A DNA stretch of 64,000 bases from Candidatus Avelusimicrobium intestinale (GTDB lineage Bacteria > Elusimicrobiota > Elusimicrobia > Elusimicrobiales > Elusimicrobiaceae). The notes beneath the pieces are model-generated. The model was not told the origin of the DNA and did no database searches. It saw only the letters and a list, made by a program, of their open reading frames with translations. The stretch lies in assembly GCA_902765225.1 (NCBI GenBank), contig CACWYV010000004.1, positions 124,001 through 188,000 on the forward strand, given 5' to 3'. The position numbers and the translations under genes were made by a program. Positions 44,815-54,182 of the stretch are shown here, in pieces (position 1 is the stretch's first letter; each line of letters opens with the position of its first letter).

Positions 44815-45474
44815 ATGAACAAACAAACAACCGCTCCGGCGGAAACTCACGATTTTTTGGCCGACCCTTTGGCCAATATCATTCGTTTTTGTAAACAAAA
44901 CCGCAAGCCGCTTTTAGCCGCGCTTGTTGCCGTTCTTATCGTTACGGTGGGGATTTCTTTGTATGTTAATCACTGCAAAAAAGTGACGGAAGATTCCTGG
45001 GCGGCTTATTACCAAGCCCAAGTAGCCTTCTTCCAACAAGGCGAAGAAACCGGGTTTAAACAATTGGACGACGTGGCTGCCCGCTTTGCGGGAACCCCGG
45101 CCGCCCAGTATGCCCAACTATTCAAGGCCGACCGTATATATGATGCTGAAAATTATGCCCAAGCGGCTCAAATATACGCCGGATTAACAAGTTCCACCAA
45201 TGAAATCATTCGTTCCGTGGCTACGCTCTCGCAAGCGGCTGCGTTGCAAGGAGCGCAAAATTATCCGCAGTCCATCAGCGTACTACAAAGTTTTATTGCC
45301 CAGAACTCCAAAAGTTTTATGTTGCCGCAAGCGTATTTGACCTTGGCCCTTAGCCAGGAACTCGCCGGCAATAAAGCGCAAGCGTTGGAATCTTACAAAT
45401 ATCTGTTGGAAAATTACACACAAACCTATTTTGGCACCTTCGCCAAGGATAAAATTTCGGAACTGCAAAAATAA
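44815..45474 (+). CDS. Membrane-anchored TPR protein (YfgM-like)
   Basis: 219 aa. Cytoplasmic N terminus, one membrane helix at about 32-51 (PLLAALVAVLIVTVGISLYV), then TPR-like helical pairs (AQYAQLFKADRIYDAENYAQ, ANKAQALESYKYLLENY in parts). The topology matches TPR_21/YfgM proteins associated with the Sec translocon and periplasmic chaperones, but sequence alone does not prove that partner. Followed by a terminator. Confidence 0.78.
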   Translation: MNKQTTAPAETHDFLADPLANIIRFCKQNRKPLLAALVAVLIVTVGISLYVNHCKKVTEDSWAAYYQAQVAFFQQGEETGFKQLDDVAARFAGTPAAQYAQLFKADRIYDAENYAQAAQIYAGLTSSTNEIIRSVATLSQAAALQGAQNYPQSISVLQSFIAQNSKSFMLPQAYLTLALSQELAGNKAQALESYKYLLENYTQTYFGTFAKDKISELQK

Positions 45475-45476
45475 GA

Positions 45477-45519
45477 AAAACCCGTTTTCTCGTTATTTCT
45501 AAGAGGAAACGGGTTCTTT
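45477..45519 (+). terminator. Intrinsic terminator after the TPR gene
   Basis: AACCCGTTT(T)CTC pairs with GAGGAAACGGGTT, then TCTTTCT. Confidence 0.8.
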
Positions 45520-45553
45520 CTGCTTCAAAATTCAATTACGAAAAAGGAAACTT

Positions 45554-46768
45554 ATGAAAAAATTAACAGTTGTACTATGCTGTTCTTTCCTGTTAGCCGA
45601 ACACGCTTTCGGCGCAGGATTTGCCCTGTACGAATACAGTGGCCGCTCTACCGCTATGGGTGGAGCCGTGGTAGCCAATGAAGCCGAACCGGCCTCGTTA
45701 GCGACGAACCCGTCCTTAATTACCGAATTGGAAGGGACCCAACTGCAAGCGGGTATGACCGCCGTCCAAGCACACGCCAAAACGACCGTGGCCGGCGATT
45801 CACGCACGCTACGCAAGGATACGTGGTTGTTGCCCAATCTCTATGTTACCCACAAATGGAGTGATGAAGTTTCGTTCGGGATTGGTGCGTTTTCTCGTTA
45901 TGGATTAGGTGGCACCTATAAGAACCGTGAAACGTGGCCGGGCAGTAATTTGGCCTATCGCGTTAAATTAGAAACATTTTCTTTCACGCCCACCATTGCC
46001 ATCAAAGCCAACGAGCAAGTCTCCGTTGCCATGGGATTAGAAGCCATGACGATTGACTTTACTCAAAATTCCCAATTAATGACCCCGACCAATAGTTATG
46101 AAATTCACGGAACGGGTATCAGCTGGGGGGGAAATTTCTCGCTAACTTACCGCCCCGAATGGGCTGAAAAATGGTCAATGGGAGCCATGTACCGCTCTAA
46201 AGTAAAACAAAACTTGGACGGATACATCCACACCTCCACCGGCACGGATGTGTCCACGTCCTTGCGTCACGCTCCGGCCTCGGGTGCTATCAACTTGCCC
46301 GACAGCATTACGGCCGGCATTGCTTTCCGTCCCACAGAAGACTGGATATTGGAGGCCGGTATTGTCGGCACGTTCTGGAGTGCATACGACCAAATTGTGA
46401 TTGAATATACCGATACGGAAACCGCACCGACCATTCATAACAAAAAACTGTATCAAGATACATATCGTTTGAATTTTGGTACGGAATATCAGTTGACTTC
46501 TCACTGGGCCTTGCGCGCCGGGTATGTGTTTGACAAATCGCCTATCCGCTCCAGCGCGATGGATACCCTCGTACCGGTAGATGACAGACACCTCGTCAGC
46601 ACAGGTTTTGGTTATAAAACCGATACCTGGAGTGCCGACGTGGCCTACACCCATATCTTCGGTAAAGACTTGAAAGGAGACAGCAACAACCAATCCGGGA
46701 ATATTCCCATGCAATATGCCGAAGGCCGCAGCGACATGGTGGCTTTCACCGTCGGCTATCGGTTTTAA
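45554..46768 (+). CDS. OmpP1/FadL family outer-membrane transporter
   Basis: 404 aa. Signal peptide MKKLTVVLCCSFLLAEHAFG followed by the FadL N-terminal hatch sequence AGFALYEYSGRSTAMGGAVV with the family's ASLATNPSLI. The rest is beta-barrel with alternating aromatic strands, ending in the C-terminal Phe of outer-membrane proteins (VGYRF). FadL relatives take up long-chain fatty acids or hydrophobic compounds; the substrate here is open. AAAGGA before the ATG. Confidence 0.93.
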   Translation: MKKLTVVLCCSFLLAEHAFGAGFALYEYSGRSTAMGGAVVANEAEPASLATNPSLITELEGTQLQAGMTAVQAHAKTTVAGDSRTLRKDTWLLPNLYVTHKWSDEVSFGIGAFSRYGLGGTYKNRETWPGSNLAYRVKLETFSFTPTIAIKANEQVSVAMGLEAMTIDFTQNSQLMTPTNSYEIHGTGISWGGNFSLTYRPEWAEKWSMGAMYRSKVKQNLDGYIHTSTGTDVSTSLRHAPASGAINLPDSITAGIAFRPTEDWILEAGIVGTFWSAYDQIVIEYTDTETAPTIHNKKLYQDTYRLNFGTEYQLTSHWALRAGYVFDKSPIRSSAMDTLVPVDDRHLVSTGFGYKTDTWSADVAYTHIFGKDLKGDSNNQSGNIPMQYAEGRSDMVAFTVGYRF

Positions 46769-46789
46769 GTTAGTTCACGGGTAAATATA

Positions 46790-46826
46790 AGACCGGGGAT
46801 TTTCTTATGAAAATCCCCGGTTCTTT
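46790..46826 (+). terminator. Bidirectional intrinsic terminator
   Basis: Perfect 13-bp stem ACCGGGGATTTTC/GAAAATCCCCGGT with a TTAT loop between fadL-like and the convergent AlbA_2 gene. Confidence 0.88.
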
Positions 46827-46847
46827 TAAATTATTTGTCTAGCGTTT

Positions 46848-48035
46848 TTACGGCTCAATTTCTTGTACCAATTTATGGACAAATCCCTCAATTTCCGCCG
46901 TTGGAATCTGAAGGCCGAGCGCCCAGTACATTTCGTGAACCAGCGGGACTAATTTCGCATGAAAATCCAACCGCAGATCATCCGGTTGGAAGATACGGTC
47001 CAACCGCAAATAGTCTTCCAACACGGTGGCTTGGTGGCGCGCAAATAAGGCCCGCCGCGCCCGGGTATTATTCATCTTTAAACGAAAATAAAGTGACCCG
47101 CCCACATTCAATTTCTCTAAAAATTTTTGTGCCGTCACAAAAAACAACACCAAATTTTGTGCCAGCCGCTCCGCCCGCAAGGTACTGGCCGCATGACCGT
47201 TTACTACTTCTTTAGAAGATACGATTTGCTTATTCATCACCAGGCCGTACGCATTAAATTCCGTCATCTTATATACACCGCGTTGGTTAGAGATAACCGC
47301 CGCGCCGTCTTGCACAGCCAGTAAAGGTAAGTGCGGGTCGGCCATTATCCCGTAGGGAGCCCGGGTAGCCGCTTGTTCAATCAAAGCCGGCAGATTTTTG
47401 TAATTGGTCAACGGCTCGTCGGGGTAATACGGCAAAAGCGCCAACGTACACACCACTTCACCCGTTGCACTAGCCGTGCGTGTTTTTAGATAATTTTCAA
47501 AATGACTTTCGGCCTTATCGTACAAAATGTGGCGCAAACGTTCCGATTTTCGCCGGTGGTCCAGCAACCAGGGCAGTTTTTCCGGGTGAACAATGGCCTC
47601 CGGCCGGCTGCTTTGCCCGGTGCGGATATAGGCGCGTTTGAGTTTACCTACCAAGTGGGGGGTTAAATTACTTTGTGGAATTTGGATCAACACAAACATC
47701 CTGTCTCCGGTCTTATTAACACAGATGTTGATATCTACAAATACAATCGGATCAATATAAACTTGAATAATATCTTCTATAGTATTACGTAGTTTTTCGT
47801 GGTATGCAATCCCTGTAAAAGGCGGACGGGGCAAATCATTTTTATCATCCTGGATACCCACAATAATCAGACCGCCCAGCGCATTGGCAAACGAAGCAAT
47901 CACTTTGGCAAATTTTTCATGATTTTTAGGTAGCAAATACTTGTAATCCAATTGTTTTCCTTCGGGCACACGCTTCTTACAAAATTGGACTACATCATTA
48001 AAAGTAACTTCTTGGAACGGTTTATCAAAAAACAT
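46848..48035 (-). CDS. AlbA_2 (Schlafen-like) ATP-binding domain protein
   Basis: 395 aa from the ATG at 48035 (GAGAGGGA upstream; a start four codons earlier is possible). The N-terminal ~130 residues fit the AlbA_2/divergent AAA-4 domain: LDYKYLLPKNHEKFAKVIASF, then ANALGGLIIVGIQDD, and RAYIRTGQSSRPE. Such proteins are often transcriptional regulators or nucleic-acid-binding proteins of unclear role; here the C-terminal ~220 residues match nothing I recognise. Single gene. Confidence 0.78.
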   Translation of the reverse strand: MFFDKPFQEVTFNDVVQFCKKRVPEGKQLDYKYLLPKNHEKFAKVIASFANALGGLIIVGIQDDKNDLPRPPFTGIAYHEKLRNTIEDIIQVYIDPIVFVDINICVNKTGDRMFVLIQIPQSNLTPHLVGKLKRAYIRTGQSSRPEAIVHPEKLPWLLDHRRKSERLRHILYDKAESHFENYLKTRTASATGEVVCTLALLPYYPDEPLTNYKNLPALIEQAATRAPYGIMADPHLPLLAVQDGAAVISNQRGVYKMTEFNAYGLVMNKQIVSSKEVVNGHAASTLRAERLAQNLVLFFVTAQKFLEKLNVGGSLYFRLKMNNTRARRALFARHQATVLEDYLRLDRIFQPDDLRLDFHAKLVPLVHEMYWALGLQIPTAEIEGFVHKLVQEIEP

Positions 48036-48116
48036 ACTCCCTCTCATTTTGGCGGATTGCTTTCTAATTTATTATAATAAAATTATCCGGCAAAAACACT
48101 CAAAAATGGATTACGT

Positions 48117-48872
48117 ATGAATTCACCCATACACACTTTGGCCAGTGCCATTACCGAAAAATTTATCTTGGCCGCCCCTGAAAAAGCTGCCGCCGCCTTG
48201 GAATCCCTGGCGACGCATGAGGTTTTGCAGTTAATTTCCCCGTTAAAAGCACAGGTAATTATCACGGTGCTTAACCCCATGGATCCGGCTAAAGCAGCGG
48301 CCGTGTTGCGTCGGTTGCCCTTGCGGCAGGCTTCTTATGTCTTGGCCCGGATGCACGTTCCGCAAGCGGCGCGGTTGATGCAGGCTTTTTCCGCCCCGTA
48401 CCGGGAACGCATCTGCGCCGTATTGGAACCCGCCTTTTTACACTTGTTGGAAGAAACGTCCTCTTTCACGCAGGACGCTGTCGCTCATTTTATGCAAACT
48501 GATACGGTCACCGTGCGCACGGATGTCAAACTGACGCAACTGATTGAACGGTTAAAAAATTTACCGCGCCGAAAAATTCCGCCTCTGTGCCCGGTAACGG
48601 ACAAAGAAGGCACGTTGAAGGGAGTGCTTCGTCCGGCGGAGCTGGCATTTTATGCGCCGGACTGTGTAGCCGGATCCGTTATGAGTCCGAGTGATGTGTT
48701 ACACCCGGCGGACACCGCACTTCACGCGCAAGAAGTTTTTGAAAAAACCCAGGTGGACGTGCTCCCCGTCGTAAATGAACAACAGATCTGCCTCGGGGTA
48801 TTGATTCGTACCCATCTTCCGCTGACTTCCGCGGCACCTAAAAAGTCTTTCTGGAAAAAATTAACCGATTAA
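48117..48872 (+). CDS. Soluble MgtE_N/CBS-domain protein without the channel
   Basis: 251 aa. N-terminal helical superhelix of the MgtE_N type (LASAITEKFILAAPEKAAAA, MDPAKAAAVLRRLPLRQASY) about 1-120, then two CBS motifs (AHFMQTDTVTVRTDVKLTQL; GSVMSPSDVLHPADTALHA) about 125-235. The five-helix Mg channel domain that follows in MgtE is missing: the protein ends 15 residues after CBS. It could sense Mg or nucleotide as a free regulator, or be a degenerate transporter (inference). No Shine-Dalgarno; TATAAT lies 38 nt before the ATG. Confidence 0.8.
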   Translation: MNSPIHTLASAITEKFILAAPEKAAAALESLATHEVLQLISPLKAQVIITVLNPMDPAKAAAVLRRLPLRQASYVLARMHVPQAARLMQAFSAPYRERICAVLEPAFLHLLEETSSFTQDAVAHFMQTDTVTVRTDVKLTQLIERLKNLPRRKIPPLCPVTDKEGTLKGVLRPAELAFYAPDCVAGSVMSPSDVLHPADTALHAQEVFEKTQVDVLPVVNEQQICLGVLIRTHLPLTSAAPKKSFWKKLTD

Positions 48873-48913
48873 CTCCTCTGCAAGACCGCCCTTCCAACGC
48901 GGAGGCCACCCTG

Positions 48914-48942
48914 TTGACAACCCCCGCAGAAACATCTACAAT
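48914..48942 (+). promoter_or_regulatory. Consensus-like sigma-70 promoter
   Basis: TTGACA (48914-48919), exactly 17 nt, TACAAT (48937-48942), about 45 nt before the DUF885-like gene ATG. The best -35/-10 pair in the window. Confidence 0.75.
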
Positions 48943-48987
48943 ACAAGAGGTCCATTCTTAAATTATTGCTACAAAGGAAGATGAAAC

Positions 48988-50859
48988 ATGAAATACTTTT
49001 CTGCCGCTTTTAGTGCGGTTTGCAGTATGATGTTTTTGGGAATTACCCCTGTGTGGACGCCCATGGCGCACGCACAAGGATCGGTCAGTTTTGGAGGTTT
49101 GGATTCCTTCTTAGAAGAAAACCAATTGGAAGAAGCCACCAAACGTTACACCTCTGTCCTCGTGTCTTTTTACCCGGAGCAAGCCACCCGGTTGGGTTTT
49201 ACGGGGGCGAACGATAAACTCAACGTGCGCACCGCCCAGCAAAGCGCCATGGCCCTGGCGGCCCTATACCCCGTTAAAACAGCTTTGGAAAAAATCAATC
49301 TGCAAAAAATATCAGACTCTAAACGGTTGGATTATGCCCTGCTCTTAAATGCGGTAAATACCTCTATCTGGGAAGAAGAGCAAAACCGTTTTCTTAATAA
49401 TCCTTTGTACTACGCACAGGCGCTGGAATCTGTCTATGATTTGTTACTTCAACCCAAGACCAATCCCGCACAACTGCGCTTGCAGGTGAAAGCCCGCTTA
49501 GCTGCCTGGCCAACCGTAGCCGAACAAGCCGAAAAAAACTTGCGTAATCCGTCTGCCTTTTTGGCTAAACTGGCTATGGACAAGACGTACAATGCCCAAT
49601 TGGCCGCCGATTCGTTAGAACCCATTTTGTCATACAATATGACGGATGAGTATGAAATTAACGAACAAAAACGCCTTATCGCCAGTGCCCGGCAATCGGC
49701 CGACAAACTGTTTGAATTATTCAAAAAGTTTTCCGAGCAGGAAAATTCCCAAGATTTTCGCTTAGGTGAGGAAACCTACTCCCGGTTATTGGACTTGCAC
49801 TATCAGTACCATAAGCCGTTAGAACAACTGCTGGCCGATACCGACAAATACCTGCAGGAAACCCAAGCTACGTTATCCCAAACAATGAAACCGTTCTTGG
49901 AACGTGCTCGCCAAGGGATTACGGCCAAGTCCGCTAAGGCGGACAATGCCCTGGGTTTAGAAACTTTACCGTCTCTTACCCCGGAAACGAGCGCGGAAAA
50001 GAATGGATCCGAGAACGCTTCGCAGAAAAGTGCTACGGATTTCTGGGTAGCTGCACGGCCTCTGTTCATGGCCGAAATAGATGAAACACCCTTACTCACC
50101 ATTCAACGCGATGCTGCCGAGGCCCAGAACTTTTTGGTAGCGCAAGGCACGTTGCCGCCCGCTAAAATAACTTTTACGGCAACCGAACTGCCCCTGTATT
50201 ACGCTTATTTCCAACCGTATGTATTCCGCGGAGGTAATAACCAACCGGCTTTCTTCCTGCGTGTGCCGGCCGGCCCTACCGCTTTACGTCAGGAAATATT
50301 TGATCAGGATTTCAACGCCCCGGCCCGCAAAATATTGGTCAGTTCCCAACTGGTCCCCGGCGCTTACTACCGGGTTATGCAGGGGGGAAAAGATTCCACC
50401 GTCCGCCGCCTTTATCCCGCGAAAAGTTTGGTCAACGGGTGGATAGCTTACGCCAAACAATTGGCCAAAGACGAAGGATATTTATCATCGGATGAAGACT
50501 TATTGTTTTTCGCGTGGGACGAATACCGCCAAGCGCTGGCCGCTTGGACGGACGTACGCTTGCACGCGCGCCGTTTGACATTGGACGAAGCACAGACCGT
50601 ATTGACCAACCTGCACGGTTTTTCCACCCAGCAGGCGGATGATATGCTGGCCCAAATTGCGGAACACCCCGGGTATGCCGTCAGTTATGTGACGGGAAAA
50701 ATGACCTTGGAAAATCTGCACCAAAAATTCCGCAAGAAAATGAAAAAATCGTTTAAAGAGGCCGATTTTAACGCCTGGTTATTCCAAACCGGAAATATTT
50801 TGCCGGATAGTTTGGAAGGGGAAATCACCCGCTTATCCAAAGCCGCTTCCCTTAAATAA
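48988..50859 (+). CDS. Secreted DUF885-family protein with degenerate active site
   Basis: 623 aa. Signal peptide about 1-30 (VCSMMFLGITPVWTPMAHAQ). Overall layout of DUF885 proteins (YPEQATRLGF, SDSKRLDYALLLNAV, LHYQYHKPLEQLL, TDFWVAARP). Active members carry HEGYPGHHLQ and EGWALYAE zinc-protease motifs; at the equivalent sites this protein has SQLVPGAYYRVMQ and NGWIAYAKQLAKDEGY, so the zinc ligands are lost. It is therefore likely a non-catalytic relative with a binding role. AAAGGAAG before the ATG, strong promoter upstream, terminator downstream; single gene. Confidence 0.8.
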   Translation: MKYFSAAFSAVCSMMFLGITPVWTPMAHAQGSVSFGGLDSFLEENQLEEATKRYTSVLVSFYPEQATRLGFTGANDKLNVRTAQQSAMALAALYPVKTALEKINLQKISDSKRLDYALLLNAVNTSIWEEEQNRFLNNPLYYAQALESVYDLLLQPKTNPAQLRLQVKARLAAWPTVAEQAEKNLRNPSAFLAKLAMDKTYNAQLAADSLEPILSYNMTDEYEINEQKRLIASARQSADKLFELFKKFSEQENSQDFRLGEETYSRLLDLHYQYHKPLEQLLADTDKYLQETQATLSQTMKPFLERARQGITAKSAKADNALGLETLPSLTPETSAEKNGSENASQKSATDFWVAARPLFMAEIDETPLLTIQRDAAEAQNFLVAQGTLPPAKITFTATELPLYYAYFQPYVFRGGNNQPAFFLRVPAGPTALRQEIFDQDFNAPARKILVSSQLVPGAYYRVMQGGKDSTVRRLYPAKSLVNGWIAYAKQLAKDEGYLSSDEDLLFFAWDEYRQALAAWTDVRLHARRLTLDEAQTVLTNLHGFSTQQADDMLAQIAEHPGYAVSYVTGKMTLENLHQKFRKKMKKSFKEADFNAWLFQTGNILPDSLEGEITRLSKAASLK

Positions 50860-50879
50860 GAAACGATTGTTATGTTAGC

Positions 50880-50910
50880 GCCCCGGCCCGATGGCCGGGG
50901 CTTCTTATTT
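50880..50910 (+). terminator. Intrinsic terminator after the DUF885-like gene
   Basis: GCCCCGGCC-CGAT-GGCCGGGGC perfect 9-bp stem followed by TTCTTATTTG. Confidence 0.88.
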
Positions 50911-51002
50911 GTTTTGTTTTACGCGAAAGTTATATTTTGGTACAATAAGAATAGAGGAATTTATTCCTACTTTGCCCCCGTTGGCTTACGAAGGATAGTA
51001 AC

Positions 51003-52367
51003 ATGATTATATTGTTTTTAAACTGCGGTAGTTCATCTGTCAAATACAGTGTGTACGATTGGGAACAAAAAAAGAGTTTGTGCGCCGGTGGCGTAGAGCG
51101 TATTGGCATTGACGGAACGCGCCTCACGCAAGACCGTCCCGGGTTTCCCTCGCTGGAAATCAACCGTAACTGCAAAGATCACAAAGAAGCTATCAATTTA
51201 GTTATCCAAACCTTGACCGATAAAGAACACGGCGTAATTGAAGATGTAAACGTGATTAGTGCCGTCGGACACCGCATCGTACACGGCGGAAAGTTTGCTA
51301 AATCCGTCGTGGTAGATCAAAGTGTCATAGACGAGCTGCGCAATATTTCCGATTTGGCTCCTTTACACAACCCCGCCCACATTATGGGTATTGAAGCCGC
51401 CCAAGCGCTACTACCCAACGTGACGCACGTGTGTGTCATGGATACCGCTTTTCACCAAACTATGGAACCCGAAGCGTATATGTACGCCCTGCCGCGTAAG
51501 TGGTACACCGACTATGCCGTGCGTAAATACGGTTTTCACGGTTCGTCCGTGTTATACACTTCGCGCCGGGCTGCGGTGCTAATGGACCGCCCGGTAGAAG
51601 AACTGAATACCATTGTCTGCCACCTGGGAGCAGGGGCCAGTTTGACAGCCGTGCAAAAAGGCCGCTGCATTGATACCAGCATGGGCTTGACCCCGTTAGA
51701 AGGGTTGGTGATGGGTTCCCGTTCAGGAGATATTGATCCGTCTGCGTGTTTTTACATGATGCAAAAACTCCACATGTCTCCCGAGGAGATGTACCCCATT
51801 TTAAACAAAAAAAGCGGTATGTACGCGTTGACCGGAGACCGGTTTTCCGACCAGCGAGACGTACGCAAAGGCATTGACGAAGGAGACGAACTGTGCGAAT
51901 TGGCCGCCCAAGTGCAGGCTCACCGCATTAAAAAATACGTGGGGGCATACATGGCCGAACTGGGAAGTTTGGATTGTATCGTCTTTACCGCCGGCATCGG
52001 TGAGCGCGATCCCGACGTCCGTGCCCGGTCTTTAGCCGGACTGGAAAATTTCGGCATTATCCTGGATAAAGAGCGCAACGAAGCTGCCAATACCAACAAA
52101 GCCGAGTGTTTACTTTCTGCGCCGGAATCAAAAGTAAAGATTTTCTTAATTCCTACCGACGAAGAAATTGTAGGTGTGCAGGACATTGTAGCTATTTTGG
52201 AAGGAAAGTATGATGTCTACACGAAATTCCGGTATATCTTTCAAGAAAAGGATTACCGCAATAAACTGCGCGATGCGGCGTTTATAGAAGACGTGAAGAA
52301 AAAACCCGAACTGCTAAAAGCCGCTATTAACCTGCCCGAGCAGTTAAAGAAACAATTGAAGCACTGA
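51003..52367 (+). CDS. ackA: Acetate kinase with extended C terminus
   Basis: 454 aa. ASKHA fold with LFLNCGSSSVKYSVYD at the start, HRIVHGG, HNPAHIMGIEAAQ, FHQTMEP, KYGFHGSS, CHLGAGASLTAV and DTSMGLTPLEGLVMGSRSGD. It makes ATP and acetate from acetyl-phosphate. Typical AckA is near 400 aa; after the usual IPTDEE ending this one adds about 50 residues that are Lys-rich and helical (EKDYRNKLRDAAFIEDVKKK). No pta is adjacent. TACAAT at 50940-50945. Confidence 0.95.
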   Translation: MIILFLNCGSSSVKYSVYDWEQKKSLCAGGVERIGIDGTRLTQDRPGFPSLEINRNCKDHKEAINLVIQTLTDKEHGVIEDVNVISAVGHRIVHGGKFAKSVVVDQSVIDELRNISDLAPLHNPAHIMGIEAAQALLPNVTHVCVMDTAFHQTMEPEAYMYALPRKWYTDYAVRKYGFHGSSVLYTSRRAAVLMDRPVEELNTIVCHLGAGASLTAVQKGRCIDTSMGLTPLEGLVMGSRSGDIDPSACFYMMQKLHMSPEEMYPILNKKSGMYALTGDRFSDQRDVRKGIDEGDELCELAAQVQAHRIKKYVGAYMAELGSLDCIVFTAGIGERDPDVRARSLAGLENFGIILDKERNEAANTNKAECLLSAPESKVKIFLIPTDEEIVGVQDIVAILEGKYDVYTKFRYIFQEKDYRNKLRDAAFIEDVKKKPELLKAAINLPEQLKKQLKH

Positions 52368-52373
52368 TTTACG

Positions 52374-52404
52374 CGCCCGTTTGTGTTTACAGACGGGCGT
52401 TTTA
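52374..52404 (+). terminator. Intrinsic terminator after ackA
   Basis: CGCCCGT pairs with ACGGGCG around a 12-nt loop, then TTTTATT. Confidence 0.8.
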
Positions 52405-52429
52405 TTAAAAACCCCTACGGAGAAAACGT

Positions 52430-53047
52430 ATGTTGTTACCAAAAGAAGATAAATTTTTTGATCTGTTTGACAAACAAGCGGAAAATATTGTCCGCGCCGC
52501 GGAATTGTACCGCAAACTGGCTGAAGAAAATGCCTTTACGCCCGAAAATGTGCGTAAAATGCACGAGTTTGAACACTATGGAGACGAATTAACCCACACC
52601 ACAATTAACAAACTCAACGAAACTTTTATTACCCCCTTTGACCGCGAGGATATTTTAGCCTTGGCGAACCGGCTGGACGATATCATGGACAATATCTATT
52701 TGCTGACCAGCCACTTTCTACTCTACAAAATCCAAAAACCTACCGAGTACATAAAAAAATTGGCTATCACATTGGAACAAACCACCCGGGCCCTGCAAAA
52801 AGCGTTGGCCTCGCTACGGCACAAAAAGAGAATGACCGAAACCTTGCGCCAATGCGTAGAAATCAACCGGTTGGAAAACGAAGGGGACGTACTGCACGAT
52901 GAGGCCATTTCTTACCTGTTTGAACACGAAAAAGACCCCATTATGGTTATCAAACAAAAGGAACTCTACGAAATTGCGGAAAGTACCACGGATTATTGTG
53001 AACATGTAGCCAATTTGGTAGAGTCCATTTTGGTTAAAAACAACTAG
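52430..53047 (+). CDS. DUF47 (PhoU-like) phosphate transport regulator
   Basis: 205-aa all-helical protein of the DUF47/PhoU-like group: KFFDLFDKQAENIVRAAELY, the metal-binding-type FITPFDREDILALANRLDDI, and EINRLENEGDVLHDEAI. DUF47 proteins are nearly always encoded with a PiT transporter, as here with a 10-nt gap, and control phosphate uptake. Cytoplasmic. Confidence 0.92.
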   Translation: MLLPKEDKFFDLFDKQAENIVRAAELYRKLAEENAFTPENVRKMHEFEHYGDELTHTTINKLNETFITPFDREDILALANRLDDIMDNIYLLTSHFLLYKIQKPTEYIKKLAITLEQTTRALQKALASLRHKKRMTETLRQCVEINRLENEGDVLHDEAISYLFEHEKDPIMVIKQKELYEIAESTTDYCEHVANLVESILVKNN

Positions 53048-53057
53048 GGTGTGACGT

Positions 53058-54104
53058 ATGTCGTGGATTATTTTTCTTATTATTTTGGCTTTGTTTTTTG
53101 ATTACCTCAACGGGTTTCACGACGCGGCCAATGCTGTTTCCACGGTTATTTCTACGCGTGTGCTCTCACCACGGCTAGCAGTGTGGTGGGCGGCATTTTT
53201 CAACTTTGTAGCGTTTTTGATTTTTGGCACGGCTGTAGCCAAAACAATCGGTGCAGGGATTATTTACACGCAATTTATTGATTCCAACCTGGTGTTCGGG
53301 GCCTTGATAGGGGCTTGCGGGTGGAATTTGATTACCTGGTGGTTTGGGTTGCCGTCCAGTTCCTCACACGCGCTCATCGGCGGATTGATCGGAGCCGGAT
53401 TTTTAAAAGGCGGCACGGATGCTTTGGTAGCCAGCGGGATTTTTAAGACGGTGGCCTTTATTTTCATTTCCCCATTATTGGGTTTTTTACTCAGCACGGT
53501 AATTGGGATTGTTGTGTTTAACATCGCCAATAACTTTAAACCTTCTAAAGTAGATGGGTTTTTCCGTCGCGCGGAATTATTCTCCGCAGCGGCTTACTCG
53601 CTGGGTTACGGGGGAAATGATGCCCAAAAAACCATGGGGATTATCAGCATGTTACTGGTAGGTGGAATGGCCGGGGCAGACATTACCCCGTTGCAAGAAT
53701 TTTTCTACTCCCACCAGGAACTAGCCGCCATACATCACGGCGAGTTCATTGTACCGTTTTCCGTGGTGATTATTTGTCAGGCGGCCATTGCTATCGGTAC
53801 GCTCTCCGGCGGGTGGAGAATTGTAAAAACCATGGGCCAAAAAATTACACGTTTGCGCCCGGTGGACGGTTTTTGTGCCGAATCGGCGGCAGGTACATCC
53901 ATTTTTATTGCGTCGTTTTTGGGTATTCCCGTCAGCACCACGCATACCATTACCGGTTCTATTGTGGGTATCGGGTCGTTGCGGCGGCTCTCGGGCGTGC
54001 ACTGGGGGGTAGCCAAACGGATTGTGTGGGCTTGGTTTATCACCATTCCGGCCGCAGCCCTGATTTCCGCGGTGGCTTATCAACTTAAAGTTTGGTTGTT
54101 CTAA
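53058..54104 (+). CDS. pit: PiT-family inorganic phosphate transporter
   Basis: 348 aa with about ten membrane helices. The two PiT signature copies are visible: DYLNGFHDAANAVSTVIST near residue 15-35 and SLGYGGNDAQKTMGIISML in the middle; also GLPSSSSHALIGG and GIPVSTTHTITG. Low-affinity Pi (metal-phosphate) uptake through the inner membrane. Downstream partner of the DUF47 protein. Confidence 0.93.
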   Translation: MSWIIFLIILALFFDYLNGFHDAANAVSTVISTRVLSPRLAVWWAAFFNFVAFLIFGTAVAKTIGAGIIYTQFIDSNLVFGALIGACGWNLITWWFGLPSSSSHALIGGLIGAGFLKGGTDALVASGIFKTVAFIFISPLLGFLLSTVIGIVVFNIANNFKPSKVDGFFRRAELFSAAAYSLGYGGNDAQKTMGIISMLLVGGMAGADITPLQEFFYSHQELAAIHHGEFIVPFSVVIICQAAIAIGTLSGGWRIVKTMGQKITRLRPVDGFCAESAAGTSIFIASFLGIPVSTTHTITGSIVGIGSLRRLSGVHWGVAKRIVWAWFITIPAAALISAVAYQLKVWLF

Positions 54105-54119
54105 TTAAAACGAAACATA

Positions 54120-54157
54120 GAAAAACCGGGCGTTCCGCAAGGAACACCCGGTTTTTA
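54120..54157 (+). terminator. Bidirectional intrinsic terminator
   Basis: AAAAACCGGGCGTTCC pairs with GGAACACCCGGTTTTT around GCAA, between the PiT gene and the convergent ankyrin gene. Confidence 0.88.
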
Positions 54158-54182
54158 TGTAAGACAAGAAGACTAATCCCAT

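Noticed and set aside
46175-46714. 179-aa open frame on the minus strand
   Set aside because: Antisense shadow of the FadL-like gene.
46848-48035. AlbA_2 gene as part of a defence system
   Set aside because: No nuclease, toxin or restriction partner lies beside it; the neighbours are a porin gene and a CBS protein.
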